This document shows, piece after piece, positions 35,299-46,297 of a stretch of 64,000 bases of DNA. Source of the DNA: Tigriopus japonicus (Eukaryota > Arthropoda > Copepoda > Harpacticoida > Harpacticidae); assembly GCA_010645155.1 (NCBI GenBank), contig CM021321.1:1827497-1891496 (forward strand), read 5' to 3'. The position numbers and the translations under genes were made by a program. Numbering within the stretch: the stretch's first letter is position 1; every line of letters starts with the position of its first letter. Under the pieces are notes generated by a model. It was not told where the DNA came from. It worked only from the letters and a program-made list of their open reading frames with translations, and did not search any database.

Positions 35299-35577
35299 TT
35301 ACAGGTCTCCAACTTGCCGACTAACTCTCAAACTAACCGCTGCTCTAGTACTCTGTGAAGGATTCTCCTCTGATGTCTTCTTGGGCCGGCCAACATCTTT
35401 AGCTTTATCGTTGTCTTCCCGCCGCTGTGCTCCTGCCGCCGGGAGCTCCTTCACTCGCTCGATCGGTAGGTCGGTCGTCTTGTCGGTTTTGTCGGCTGGA
35501 TCTTCAACAGTCTCCTCCGCGCTCCTTAAAGGATCGTCGGCGGGAGGTTGGAAAAAATTCGAAGAAATTTTTAGACC
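35299..35577 (-). other. Unassigned charged open frame upstream of TCF
   Basis: A minus-strand frame of 92 codons without any ATG. It encodes a highly charged peptide with RREDNDKAKDVGRPKKTSEE, including an AT-hook-like GRPKK. A donor GCG|GTTAGT (phase 0, exon edge 35338) could join the acceptor TTGTTAG at 34963, which continues in frame into the TCF first exon. It may be a 5' coding exon, a translated-looking 5' UTR or an exon of another gene. TCFs normally begin close to the beta-catenin-binding segment. Confidence 0.3.
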
Positions 35578-37581
35578 TCATCTCTTTCGTTACTCTGCTA
35601 GAGAGCTCTACGAGAGGAATCACGTTAAAGCGCAGACCAGTGCACATGTGCGCACCCTTTCACCTACCTGGTAGTGTGAGGGCTAGCCTAGGTTCACCAA
35701 GGGACACAGGTGCTTTTCCAGCTCCTGGCAGCACTAGCTAGGGCAAAAATACGCGCACCAGAGCGGCCCAAATGTGAGCGTGTTAGCATCATAGAGGGCC
35801 AAAAAACTATTTGCTTCTTCTAGTTGTTTGCCACTGGCAGTAGTGGTGTTGTTGGTAGTGGCGATGAAGATTATGATGATGATGTTGATGATGGGTCTGG
35901 GTACTTAGGCAATATGGAATGACTAACAACCAGTTATCCAAACGGACATACTTTCCAAGGGCTTATCGTTTGACCGCAGCACTCTTGTAACAAGGTGATT
36001 CGTCCGATTAAATGTATGAGTTTGTTGGGATGCTTGGATTTCAGCCCATGAAGATATTTGGGCCCTTTCCAAAATTGGCACTGTTTTTTTACTGCAGCTT
36101 TTGAAATGGTAATTTCTAGTTAGTGCACGAAACTCCTCGGACATGTTATTAGTATATCAGGAAAGCAATTTCCCTTATTCGTGAATGATAACATTATTCT
36201 GTTTTACATGTGAAAATTCTATATGACAAAAAAATGTTTGGAAACGTAATCTAAAAAGCATAAAACTAACCATAAGTGTATGATTTTTTTAAATAGAATT
36301 TGAAATTGTCTTGTAATTGTATGGCAAATTTTCAAATTTTGGTTTGTTTTGTCCTCCATAAAGACCATATATTCATTGGCACAAATATATTTCTGTCCAA
36401 CTAAAGTAACAATCAAATGCATAAGCTTGGACTAACTTTTTACTTCACAACAGATGGCAGCACCGTATGAGAAATTTGAACCAATGTCTAGTCTCACCTA
36501 CGCCCTCTTTGTTGGGGGGAATAAGGGTGGCTAAAAGCTTCACTATTCAAGCATTTCATAGTAAAACTTCAGGAAAATAGTCCCCATTGCACGCTGATAT
36601 TTTTCTATCATACAGATTACAAGACAAACCAAATTGTTAATCAAAAACCTAAAGACGTTTTTCAAGACATTTACAAGGGGCTTGAAGGTGAGCTTTTTAT
36701 TTTGTTTTACATTTTGTCACCCTGATTTAAATTCAAGAATTTGAGAAATTTTCTTTGCAAAAAATCAGAACTTTCATTCACTTTATCGTCGATTTTTACA
36801 TTTTGTTACATAGCCAAAAATATTTGTTTTCTTTTAAAAGGCAATTAACTCGTTGAATACATTTTTATAGCTCACATAAGGGCAAACAAAAATGGGCCAA
36901 AACTGCAAAATCACCATCACATATTTTACTATCAAAAGGTATATAATGAAAAATCAGTTTGTGAAGTCTCTGGAAGCGAGTGTCTGTCGAGGCACGACTG
37001 AACTTAGATCGCTAGGTTGGCTGATCAGTCCAGTTTGTTAAACCTCCTTTCCTCTACTCTTGGTAATGCTTGTCGCTCCCGATGCCCCGGCATTTGCTGG
37101 AGTCGCACGGTTGAGCGGCATTGGCCCAATCTCCGCACACGATTTCTTCCTCACCTTCATGAGGATAGCTTAGCTTGTGTTGTTAATTGTGCTTCCAATA
37201 AAGTGGCGTATCTCGAGGATACCTGCCGGTATTTTTTACCGTTGTTTTCTTTTTTAAATCTTCTTTTTAAATCTATTATTAAACAATAATTAGCTCCTTA
37301 AAGGACTCGCACCTGCAAGCTGGTAAGCAATTTGTGTGTAGAAGATGAAAGTGCTGACGCAGCAAAATTAAACCAAGTAAAACACTGACGGAGTAAAAAA
37401 GTTTCATGAAAAGTCATGATATTGTTTAAAAAAGGTGAGGTTATACTCAGGAGCACTCCTTTTTCCTTTCTGATCTTCCAATCAAAAAGAGCCAAAGTAT
37501 GCGAGGGATGTTTTTCAAGGTAAGAACCATCAAGTGTCACTTGCCATATTACTTTTGATTGAAATTGTTACACGAATGTAG
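35578..37581. other. Region upstream of the SMYD-like exons, no gene resolved
   Basis: The 5' exons of the SMYD-like gene should lie here, but I could not identify the first Cys pair of its MYND finger or its SET N-terminus. A GC-richer island at about 36960-37240 has a plus-strand open frame with several cysteines (37017-37289) but no recognised family; it may be a transposon fragment. Confidence 0.4.
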
Positions 37582-40155
37582 GATTAATACACCATTGGTT
37601 TGTAATGGATGTTCCATGGTAAATTACTGCTCTACGGCTTGTCAAAATTCGATGGATCCTTCCCATCTTCACAAAACATTGGGAGAATGTTCCATTCTCT
37701 CTGAGATTGGTCCACTTCGATACTATATTTGTGACGATGTTAGATTGATTATCAGGACATACCTAGCGGATAAGGTTTGGTAAAAATATAACTATTCCAC
37801 CAAAGCAATAAGTACGTAATGGTGAACTACTTTTTCCTCTTTTATTTAGATCTTTGGATCCAATGAGGACGTTATTCCAACTCGAACCAAAAAGATGAGG
37901 AGATTTGCTGACCTCTTGGACCGTAAGATCTTCTGAATGAAAGAGACGAATCTTCCACAATTTTGGAATGATCCAAGAAGCACTGGAATCATTTCCGTGC
38001 TTCTTGAATGATCAAAATTTCGGTTGCATTTTAATATATATTTCTACAACATGCTAAAGGTATTTACGATAAGGACAGCTAAAAGTGATTTCGATTACTT
38101 TTCCAGATGCTGTTGAAATTGGGTCGGACAGCCCAAACTTACTTCTAGAGTTTTGGACTCAACTTAAGATGGTGCCAATTCCTCAATTCCCTTCACCATC
38201 GTGGTCAACGTTCGTTTCAATTTATGGAAAGGTAAATAGCTGAATGTAAATAATAAATAACATTGCTCAGGGTCATATCAAAAGAAACATTTGAGCTTTC
38301 AAACAGATGTTGAGTTAGTTTTGAAGTAAAGTAGAAGCATATCTAGAAGTATGAAGGAAGCATATGAGGCAAAGTAGAAATAACCATGCTCGATCACGTT
38401 TCGCTACATAAGCTGCGATTGACAAACGCTCATGACCGAAGCCAAAAGTTTCGGCCGAAAGAGGGCTTAACCGAAACCGAAAGCAGCTGACTGCAAAATT
38501 GTATAAATACGAAATTCGCATTATAAATTTTGATTGCTTATGTGGTCGATTTTGGGTAGTTGCAAATTTGGAAAAATTGGAAAATTAAAATTTTTAGAGG
38601 TTTTTGGACCAAAAAAAATTCGATTTTGTTGTCAAACTTCCTTTTTTATAATGCATGTTTGCTTTCAGTTTTGGTAGGCGTAACCGAAACCGAAATTTCG
38701 GCCAAAAGCGCATTCGATCCATCACTATTGACAAGGTACCCTACCCTAGGGTTTAATTTTGCTTGCATAAGCAAAAAAAGTACCTTCTGACTGTTTCATT
38801 TTTCTTCAACTTGGCAATGATTTCAGATATTCTGATTGAAATGAGTTCACATTAAAGTTTATCTTAAATATCTAAAAAAAAATATCTTCATGATTTCAAA
38901 ACTGCTCTGCTTTAAAAACCATCATTTTACTTTTTAAAATTTGGAACACTAAACAAGGCTTGCCTATGTATTTTGGATCTCGGCTTTGTTAAAAAAAATA
39001 TTATGATCGCTCTTTCTTACCTTACCTTTTGTCCAAGTAAAAAGTACAAGCCATCGTTGCAATCAATAAATATTATAATCCAAACTATGGGCACTTATCA
39101 AGAAAACTGCGATCCTAACGAGGATCCCTTGAAATTGGCAAATTAAAAAAGCTTGTTAAACCTGCAAAAGCTCTAAAGCAATAGCTCAAATCATAACCTA
39201 AAGAATTGAAGCTATTTCATCGCAAGGACTTTATGATTAGTAGAGAAAGGGCTCATAACCGAAACCGAAAGTTTCGGCCGAAAGAGGGCTTAACCGAAAC
39301 CGAAACCGAAAGTAGCTGATTACAAAATTGTTCAAATGCAAAATCTGCCTTAAAAATTAGAATGCTCATGTGTTCGTTGTTGGGTAGTCGCAAATTTTGA
39401 AAAATCGGAAAACTTAAATTTCAGAGGTTTTTGGACCATTTTTTTTGATTTTGTTGTCAAACTCCATTTTACATAGTGCTTGTCTGCTTTCGGTTTCGGT
39501 AGGCATAACCGAAACCGAAACCGAAATTTCGGCCGTAATTTCGGCCGAAAGCGCTTTCGGTCCATCACTAATGATTAGAGAATGAAATTTTTGAAACAAT
39601 CTTAACCGATAAGTCTCCAAAATAGACCCACATGAGAGTGTCCCAAAAGCTTTGAGCTTTGTCACGTGAAAATTTGCTTCACCCAACAAAAAGACCAACG
39701 TATTGACCAAAAAGTTCCTTCTTTCGGCTGTTCCTAATAATCTTTTTGAACTTACAGATAATGATCAATTCATACACAGTAAGTGATGAGAATTCCGGGG
39801 AATGCCTTGCCAAAGCTCTGTATTTGGGAGGAAGTTACTTCGATCATTCTTGTCAACCGAACGCCAGGCCAAGATTTGATGGCTTAAATTTGGAATTGTT
39901 AGCCATGGACACAATTGAAGCTCAAGACGATTTGCAAAACGTGAGGGACTGAAAGAGTCCCATTTTGTTCATTCTTTGATTGTCTTTAAACTTGAAATGA
40001 CTCTCTTTTTGTGTTTCTAGGTCCGAATATCTTATGTTAATGTTGACCAACCTCAACAGGAGAGAAACAAAGAACTTGAAGCTATTTGGTATTTTCGATG
40101 CAAGTGCCAACGTTGTCATGATGAAATTGACCAGCGGGCAATAAAAAACAGCTAA
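37582..40155 (+). CDS. SMYD-like SET/MYND protein, 5' incomplete, five exons
   Basis: SMYD proteins are lysine methyltransferases with a MYND zinc finger inserted in a split SET domain. The exons are 37582-37774, 37850-37922, 38107-38231, 39758-39940 and 40021-40155, all GT-AG with matching phases (236 codons with stop). The first exon has the second half of the MYND finger (VCNGCSMVNYCSTAC, then HLHKTLGEC). The fourth carries the SET core YFDHSCQPNARP. The last has ISYV and the post-SET CKCQRC, then stops at TAA 40153. The usual NHSC Asn is Asp here. The C-terminal helical domain of SMYD3 is absent. The upstream exon with the first zinc ligands and the start codon was not found. AATAAA at 40361 is a plausible polyA signal. 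It could be a short arthropod SMYD or a decaying copy; open frames and clean splice sites favour a gene. Confidence 0.75.
38427..38727. mobile_element. hAT-like MITE, copy 1, in SMYD intron 3
   Basis: A 301-bp copy of the element described at 39241, rich in CCGAAACCGAAA and TTTCGGCC motifs. The right end reads CCATCACTA. The flanks TTGACAAA (38419-38426) and TTGACAAG (38728-38735) look like an 8-bp target duplication with one change. The left end is shorter than in copy 2. Confidence 0.7.
39241..39570. mobile_element. hAT-like MITE, copy 2, in SMYD intron 3
   Basis: 330 bp beginning TAGAGAAAGGGCTC and ending GGTCCATCACTA, flanked by a perfect 8-bp duplication ATGATTAG (39233-39240 and 39571-39578). 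TAG termini and 8-bp duplications are typical of hAT transposons. The body has no coding capacity and carries repeated CGAAACC units near both ends. It is in the same orientation as copy 1. Confidence 0.8.
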
Positions 40156-40360
40156 TGGTTTTGGTAGCTGCAATGTTTTGTGATTTTGCATCTAACAATT
40201 GCAATTGAAAGAAGCACTCTTGAGAGTAAAACACCATATTAAGACATTATAAAATCCATGAAACTTTAGAAGAATTTAGGGAAAGCAAAATAATTATGCA
40301 ATTTATCAATATTCCCCGCTTTCAGTTTCCCGACAATGCTTTTCCAAATAATTGCACTAA

Positions 40361-40366
40361 AATAAA
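40361..40366 (+). promoter_or_regulatory. Candidate polyA signal for the SMYD-like gene
   Basis: AATAAA about 205 nt after the stop codon on the plus strand, in AT-rich sequence. Confidence 0.4.
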
Positions 40367-40563
40367 TAATTATCCTTAATACGACATGAAGTAAAAAATC
40401 GTTTTTATGTATTAAAAGATATCCCTAAATTCACAAATAGCCATGGGTGATCAGTCAGGTTGCAACAAATATGCTTAAAAAGTTGAATATAAGCTTTGGA
40501 AATGCTTTAAAACAAAACACAAACGCTAAAATATTTTCAAACAGGCAAAAATATTTTAATGTT

Positions 40564-40663
40564 NNNNNNNNNNNNNNNNNNNNNNNNNNNNNNNNNNNNN
40601 NNNNNNNNNNNNNNNNNNNNNNNNNNNNNNNNNNNNNNNNNNNNNNNNNNNNNNNNNNNNNNN
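40564..40663. other. Assembly gap, 100 N
   Basis: A run of exactly 100 N, so its true size is unknown. Its flanks are not duplicates of each other, unlike the other two gaps. A minus-strand start codon lies at its right edge. Confidence 0.98.
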
Positions 40664-40679
40664 CTTTCTTAGCTCGTGG

Positions 40680-40764
40680 CATTTTTGCTCAAAGATTGGT
40701 TCTTTCAATTGCTCTTGAATGAAATGAAAGTGATAGACCATCAGTGAGGGTTTCCCTTTTTATA
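40680..40764 (-). promoter_or_regulatory. TATA box and start codon of a gene cut by the gap
   Basis: On the minus strand TATAAAAAGGG (TATA at about 40764-40756) is followed some 75 nt later by AAAATGCCACGAGCTAAGAA, encoding MPRAKK before the N-run. A TATA box with a short leader suggests a highly expressed intronless or compact gene. The product cannot be named from six residues, and sequence beyond the gap shows no matching frame. Confidence 0.35.
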
Positions 40765-41753
40765 GGATCAAGAACCCTCCTCTGCTAGCCAGCTACAGCG
40801 GCTCCTGTAGTGCGCTCGTGCACGTGCCGGTCAAGTCTAGTAGGCTAGTAGAACAAGTGGGGCGGCTGACCCCAGCGTACCATTAAAATTTGCCAGAGGG
40901 CTCACTTTATTGAAAATGCCCATTTGAGCGAGAGCGTGTGTGGCAACGACGCACCAAAAAACAGCCGAGCTGTCGTCAAAAGTTTTGTCGAAAAAGCCCA
41001 AAAACCAACTACCCACCTCGATGAACGGGTGCTCTTTTGGATTCACCACACCATAATTAATCAAACCAAACTGCAAGGGCATGTATGGGATGGTACAAAT
41101 GATAAGCTCGTTGGACAAATCAGACTGAATCACAACCCTTTCAAAACCTACCATAATTAATGCTGCTCTTATTTCAACAAAATTCAAAATGGAAAGTTGT
41201 TCATCTTGGGGATTACTTACAATTCACGGCTATGCCTTTTATATTTTGTAATTACTTCACTTGCAGAAGACTGTACATAATTTGATCATACTGCAAATCA
41301 AAATTCTTAACACTGGCCTCTTGGTTTAAAAAATCAGTAGTTAACGATTGAATAACAAAAAATAGTCAGCCTGTCAGGGCTTTTTGTTAGGGACGATATT
41401 TGCTTATTATGTAGTGCAAAATGGTCCAGATACAGCGAGTTAACCAACTATTCTTTCCAATTTAATGGCAGTTCAGTCTGGTTTATCCATTGGGTTTTAT
41501 CAGGGAAGAGAGCATTATTTCACCCTTAAAACCTCTAGCTCTAATTTACCCTATTGAGATGTCAAACTCAGGGTGGTGTTATGTTTTCCGGAGCCAAACG
41601 AAAACTGGACTCGCAACCTCAAACAACATGGTCGTACAACATATTATGGGCCGCATGTTAACGCACCTAATTCAAAAGCAAGAGCACACCAAAATCAAGT
41701 CAGATTAACCGGCCTCGAGTTTATACTCGTGCAAGAAGCACGGAAATCATGGA
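40765..41753. other. Intergenic, nothing resolved
   Basis: Short open frames on both strands (40837-41187 minus, 40924-41160 plus) overlap each other and match no family I recognise. Confidence 0.4.
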
Positions 41754-42064
41754 GTGGGAGGCTAGCAATGAGAAGTATGATTTCCAGCAGAAACGAACCA
41801 TCTGTGTTCTTCTGCAAATGAGACCTGGCTTGCATTGAGAAGAACACGTATTTCAAATTTCAGCCCAATCGAATGGCGGAGTGAAAAGTTGTGCCTTCTC
41901 AAACTTATTTACTGAAGAGAGCATAGAATGAATGAACTCCGACGTTCGATTGAACTGAAAATTGACATTAGTATTCTTGTCAACATATGCAAGGTCTCAT
42001 TTGCAGAAGAACGTAATTGAATTGTTCTTACTGGAAATCATTATTCTCATTGCTAGCCTCCCAC
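41754..42064. mobile_element. Palindromic MITE-like repeat
   Basis: The ends are inverted copies: GTGGGAGGCTAGCAATGAGA at the left reads back from the right. Similarity continues for about 75 bp, including CTTCTGCAAATGAGACCT. The spacer is about 160 bp without coding capacity. The target duplication is unclear. Confidence 0.6.
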
Positions 42065-42068
42065 ATAA

Positions 42069-42513
42069 CAGGCATAACAGTCTGTAGCACCGTCAGCCTG
42101 ACGACTGCTACGAATGCGCAACTTCACCAGGGCTGCCAGATAATTGTTCAACAAAAAAGTCATTTCACATGACAATGCAATATTGTGCAAAAGGAAAACG
42201 CTCTAATGTTTTCAAGTGACGTTCTAAATATTCACCAATCAATTTCGTATCTAGTTAGATTAAGTTTTCCGAAAAAGTAAGAAACTCAATGCAAATCAGC
42301 ATGGAGATTCATCAAGAGCTGACATTACAGAGTCAATTCACAGCAGCACTGGGCTTGAACGCGCATTGAGGTTTAAGGAGAACAAGAAGGTTATCTTCCG
42401 GCACCCATGGTTTTGGCCAGCCTTGGCCTTCAAAGGCTATTAAGGTCAAACATTATGCTTTCAAAGGTAAGCTGAGATCATGAGCGTCAATTTGGTAGTA
42501 AATAGTGCATAGG
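42069..42513 (+). repeat. Third copy of the foldback arm sequence
   Basis: About 445 bp, from GGCATAACAGTCTGTAGCAC to GTAGTAAATAGTGCAT, closely matching both arms of the foldback element at 43832-46297 and in the same orientation as its right arm. It retains about 100 bp that the right arm has lost, so it is an independent copy. It lies immediately 5' of the truncated BEL/Pao coding region. Confidence 0.8.
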
Positions 42514-42590
42514 TATTACGAGTCTCTGCATATTGAACATACTTTCTTCTTGACACGACTTTAATCCAAACCAAAAAATGTAACGCCAAC

Positions 42591-43831
42591 TAACAAAGAA
42601 CTACCTTCCAAAGAAACGGACTTGAATTGTCTCCAAGAGCGCATATATCAAANCAATTCGATTTTAGACAGTTTTGGTCTGGAGAGAATATTGGAATTTC
42701 CCCTAACGAACTGGATATTAAGGAAGGGAAGGCCGAAGAAATTTTGGCCATGGAGCATCAGAAACGCACAGCAAAATATGACAAAGTTGGAAAATTTTGG
42801 TCAGTAGAGTTGCCTTGGAAAGATCCCTCGCCAGGGGGGCAAATGTTGAGTGACAACCTATCACGGGCCATGGCAATGTGGAGGCAAGTCATGCGCCGCA
42901 TTCGGCCAGAACATGCTGAATTGGTCCTGAAAGCGTATGAAGAAATTCATACAATGGGGTTTTCTGAGCTGGTACCAGACGAGCAGATTGATAGAATCGA
43001 TCACCCGACGTATGTCATGACGAGTCATCCCGTAATACGGCTAAATAAATCAACAACGAAGTGCCGCATAGTAACGAATGCGTCATTGGCAGATCAAAGG
43101 GACAAATCACGGACTTTGAATAAGTTGCTCTTAGCTGGACCTAATCTTTTGCCTCAAATAACCGAACTAATACTGTATTCCAAGACAAAAAAGTTCATTA
43201 CCACCATTGACATTCAAAAGATGTTCCTTTCCGTGCGTTTGAGCAAGGAGTCAGATCGCGACATGTTGCGATACGTTTGGGCGCCGCCGGGGCAATCCGT
43301 GCCGAAGATCTATCGATTCACAAGGTTGCCTTTTGGCTGCGTTTGCAGCCCATTTCTGGCCATCTGGTGTCTGAAAGAAACGGCAAAAATGTGGGAAACA
43401 AAGTTTCCCGAAGCAGCTCAAATCATCCTCTCAAAAACGTACATGGATGACATTCTTATCCTTTCCGACTTTCACAACGAAATGAAAGTTTTGGTGGAAC
43501 AAATCTTAATAATTCTGGGTAGTGGAGGTTTCTACGGCCACAAAATATCCGCCAACGATTCATCCCTCTTAAAGAGCATTGATCAGAGCAGAGTAGATAT
43601 ATCATCGACGATGTCTCTTCTGGGTTTAACTCTGGATCTTGAAACTGACGAGTTCAAATTCGATTTAGATGATAAATTCCAACAATTCGACGAACACGCG
43701 GAAGTAATCACCCGCAGACACGTCGTATCGTTAGCCAGTTAAGTTTTTGACACCCAAGGTTTCGTCGCTCCTTACGTTATGCGATATAAAAGCATTCTCC
43801 CATTACTTTGGCATAACAATAATGGCTGGGA
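42591..43831 (+). pseudogene. BEL/Pao reverse transcriptase region
   Basis: It contains family hallmarks: FWSGENIG, then KFWSVELPWK, then CRIVTNAS, TIDIQKMFLSVRL, RLPFGCVCSPFLA and the catalytic TYMDDILIL at about 43438-43464. One ambiguous base lies at 42653. A TAA at 43740-43742 sits where family members read through into the VFDTQGFVAPYV block, which continues in the same frame up to the insertion at 43832. The enzyme would copy element RNA into DNA in cytoplasmic particles if intact. Confidence 0.88.
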
Positions 43832-46297
43832 CTAGAGCGCTTTAATAAAAGAGTACGCGCATGTGCCATTTTGGTCCCAAGACGTCGGTTCCATTGTACT
43901 GTGGTTCTTGGGTTCCACCTGTTTAAGGCAACTTTACCCATGCACTATTTACTACCAAATTGACGCTCATGATCTCAGCTTACCTTTGAAAGCATAATAT
44001 TTGACCTTAATAGCCTTTGAAGGCCAAGGCTGGCCAAAACCGTGCGTGCCGGAAGATAATCTTCTCGTCCTCCTTAAACCTCGATGCGCGTTCAAGCCCA
44101 GTGCTGCTGTGAATTGACTCGGTAATGTCAGCTCTTGATGAATCTCCATGCTGATTTGCATTGAGTTTCTTACTTTTTCGGAAAACTTAATCTAACTAGA
44201 TACGAAATTGATTGGTGAATATTTAGAACGCCACTTGAAGCCATTAGAGCGTTTTCCTTGCGCACAATATTGCATTGTCATGTGAGATGACTTTTTGTTG
44301 AACAATTATCTGGCAGCCCTGGTGAAGTTGCGCATTCGTAGCAGTCGTCAGGCTGACAGTGCTACAGACTGTTATGCCTAACTTTGTAAAAAAATTGATA
44401 TTTTGCACTCATAATATATATGACAGAAGCTATTTAAGAAAGTTTTTGCAATTCACCTGTCAATTTTTGACTTTGTCACTAATTATTAGATGAAACTAAA
44501 GAAGCTCATGGGGTAGAAGCATCATTTCAACTATTGGACTTGATAAAAAGCAAAATGTAACGGTTCTTTCTTTGCATCAAATGATGAATTATGAACAGGC
44601 CCACCAGATAGTAGTAAATTACATTTTACAATGTAATTACCAAAATCTGCGATTTTTGCCCAAAATTACATAAATGGGGAAAATTTTACATAAATGTGGT
44701 TAAATTGCCTGTTTCAATGGAACTATTATGGAAAAAATTTATGACAAAGTCAAGATAAAGAAACAAGACTAAACAGCGCATTACTTTTGTCACTAGGAAT
44801 CTTTAGTATATCATCAGGCCCGCTAATCGGTTGCAAATGACATTTTACATAGTAGTTACAAAAATGTGCAATTTTTGTCCAAAACTACAAAAATTGGGAA
44901 AAATTGGAAAAAAATGGAAATTGCCTATTCTGTTGAGAATGATCTACAAAAAGGATGTCAAAATAAAAATAAAAATAGAGGCGATTAAATTTTTAACAAT
45001 CATGACAAAATATAATTATTTTAGCATCTGTTCCTACCTAAGAAACAAAATTTAGATGATGCAAGTATGAAAAAGGTTAGTTTTTGAGGAAATATGTGAC
45101 CAAATTACCAAAAAATTACAAAAAAGTCCGATTTTGTTACATTATTTCTCAAAAAAAACTACCAAAAATAATGCATTTCTCAGCGAAATTTTTTACATAA
45201 ATTTGGTGGCCCTGCTTATGAATCAAAGATGCAAAGAAGTTGTGTTTGGTTTTGCTGAATCTCAAACCCATCAAAAACATTGCAACACTTTTTTAAAATA
45301 AAAATAGATAACCTAAATGAAATACTCACTTTTATGAATGGATAGGCACATTTGGACAATTTTAGCTTGAGATTTGGGGGTCCAAACTGCCTAAGAATGG
45401 ATCAGAACATGGCTTGGGTGTTTTGCAGTACAGGAAAAATTTGTTTTGATTGATTGTCAAAACAGCTTGAGAATTATAATCAATTTTTTTATTAAGTTTT
45501 TGAAGGGTTGGTCTCAACTCTGACACATCCCCAGCCATTTTGAGCCCAGAGTCCCCAGCTCAATTTGTTTGATAACAGTCTTCTATTGGAAAGAACTTTT
45601 TCCAGATGTTGCACAAGAAGAGGTTGTACAGATATTAAAGGGCAATGAGTCCAATTGTTGAAATGATACTTCTATCTCATGAGCTTCTTTAGTTTCATCT
45701 AATAATTAGTGACAAAGTCAAAAATTTATAGGTTAATTGCAAAAACTTTCTTAAATAGCTTCTGTCATATATATTATGAGTACAAAATATCAAAACTTTT
45801 TACAAAGTTAGGCATAACAGTCTGTAGCACTGTCAGCCTGACAACTGCTAGAATGCGCAACTTCACCAGGGCTGCCAGATAATTGTTCAACAAAAAGTCA
45901 TCTCACATGACAATGCAATTCAATGACAATTAGTTAGATTAAGTTTTCCGAAAAAGTAAGAAACTCAATGCAAATCAGCATGGAGATTCATCAAGAGCTG
46001 ACATTACCGAGTCAATTCACAGCAGCACTGGGCTTGAACGCGCATCGAGGTTTAAGGAGGACGAGAAGATTATCTTCCGGCACGCACGGTTTTGGCCAGC
46101 CTTGGCCTTCAAAGGCTATTAAGGTCAAATATTATGCTTTCAAAGGTAAGCTGAGATCATGAGCGTCAATTTGGTAGTAAATAGTGCATGGGTAAAGTTG
46201 CCTCAAACAGGTCGAACCCAAGAACCACAGTACAATGGAACCGACGTCTTGGGACCAAAATGGCACATGCGCGTACTCTTTTATTATAGCGCTCTAG
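43832..46297. mobile_element. Foldback element (2466 bp) inserted in the BEL/Pao pol
   Basis: The termini are CTAGAGCGCT and AGCGCTCTAG. The arms are long inverted repeats (43832 to about 44546, and about 45641 to 46297), with a loop of about 1.1 kb. It is flanked by CTGGGA at 43826-43831 and 46298-46303. Removing the insert plus one CTGGGA restores the pol frame, since 2472 is divisible by 3. The right arm has a deletion of about 100 bp relative to the left. I see no transposase, so it is non-autonomous; the superfamily is undetermined. Confidence 0.88.
44596..45214. mobile_element. hAT-like MITE nested in the foldback loop
   Basis: 619 bp with inverted ends CAGGCCCACCAGAT and, reading inward from the right, CAGGGCCACCAAAT. 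The flanking 8-mers ATTATGAA and CTTATGAA differ only at the first base. The body contains internal direct repeats of a TTACA/TTTTTGYCCAAAA type. CAG-type ends and an 8-bp duplication indicate hAT. Confidence 0.8.

Noticed and set aside
35923..36144. 73-codon minus-strand frame with a good ATG
   Set aside because: The codon pattern is plausible but there is no recognisable family, no partner exon and no other support.
36617..36686. Possible 70-nt exon with clean acceptor and donor
   Set aside because: It is open in two frames, its phase does not fit the SMYD exon at 37582, and the peptide matches nothing recognised.
37017..37289. Cysteine-containing frame as the missing first half of the MYND finger
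   Set aside because: Its cysteines are spaced CX3C, not the CX2C of a MYND finger, and no splice donor links it in phase to the exon at 37582.
43967..46162. 64-codon frame present in both foldback arms as a gene
   Set aside because: It lies in the inverted repeat sequence, has no family match, and is broken in the third copy at 42300-42480.
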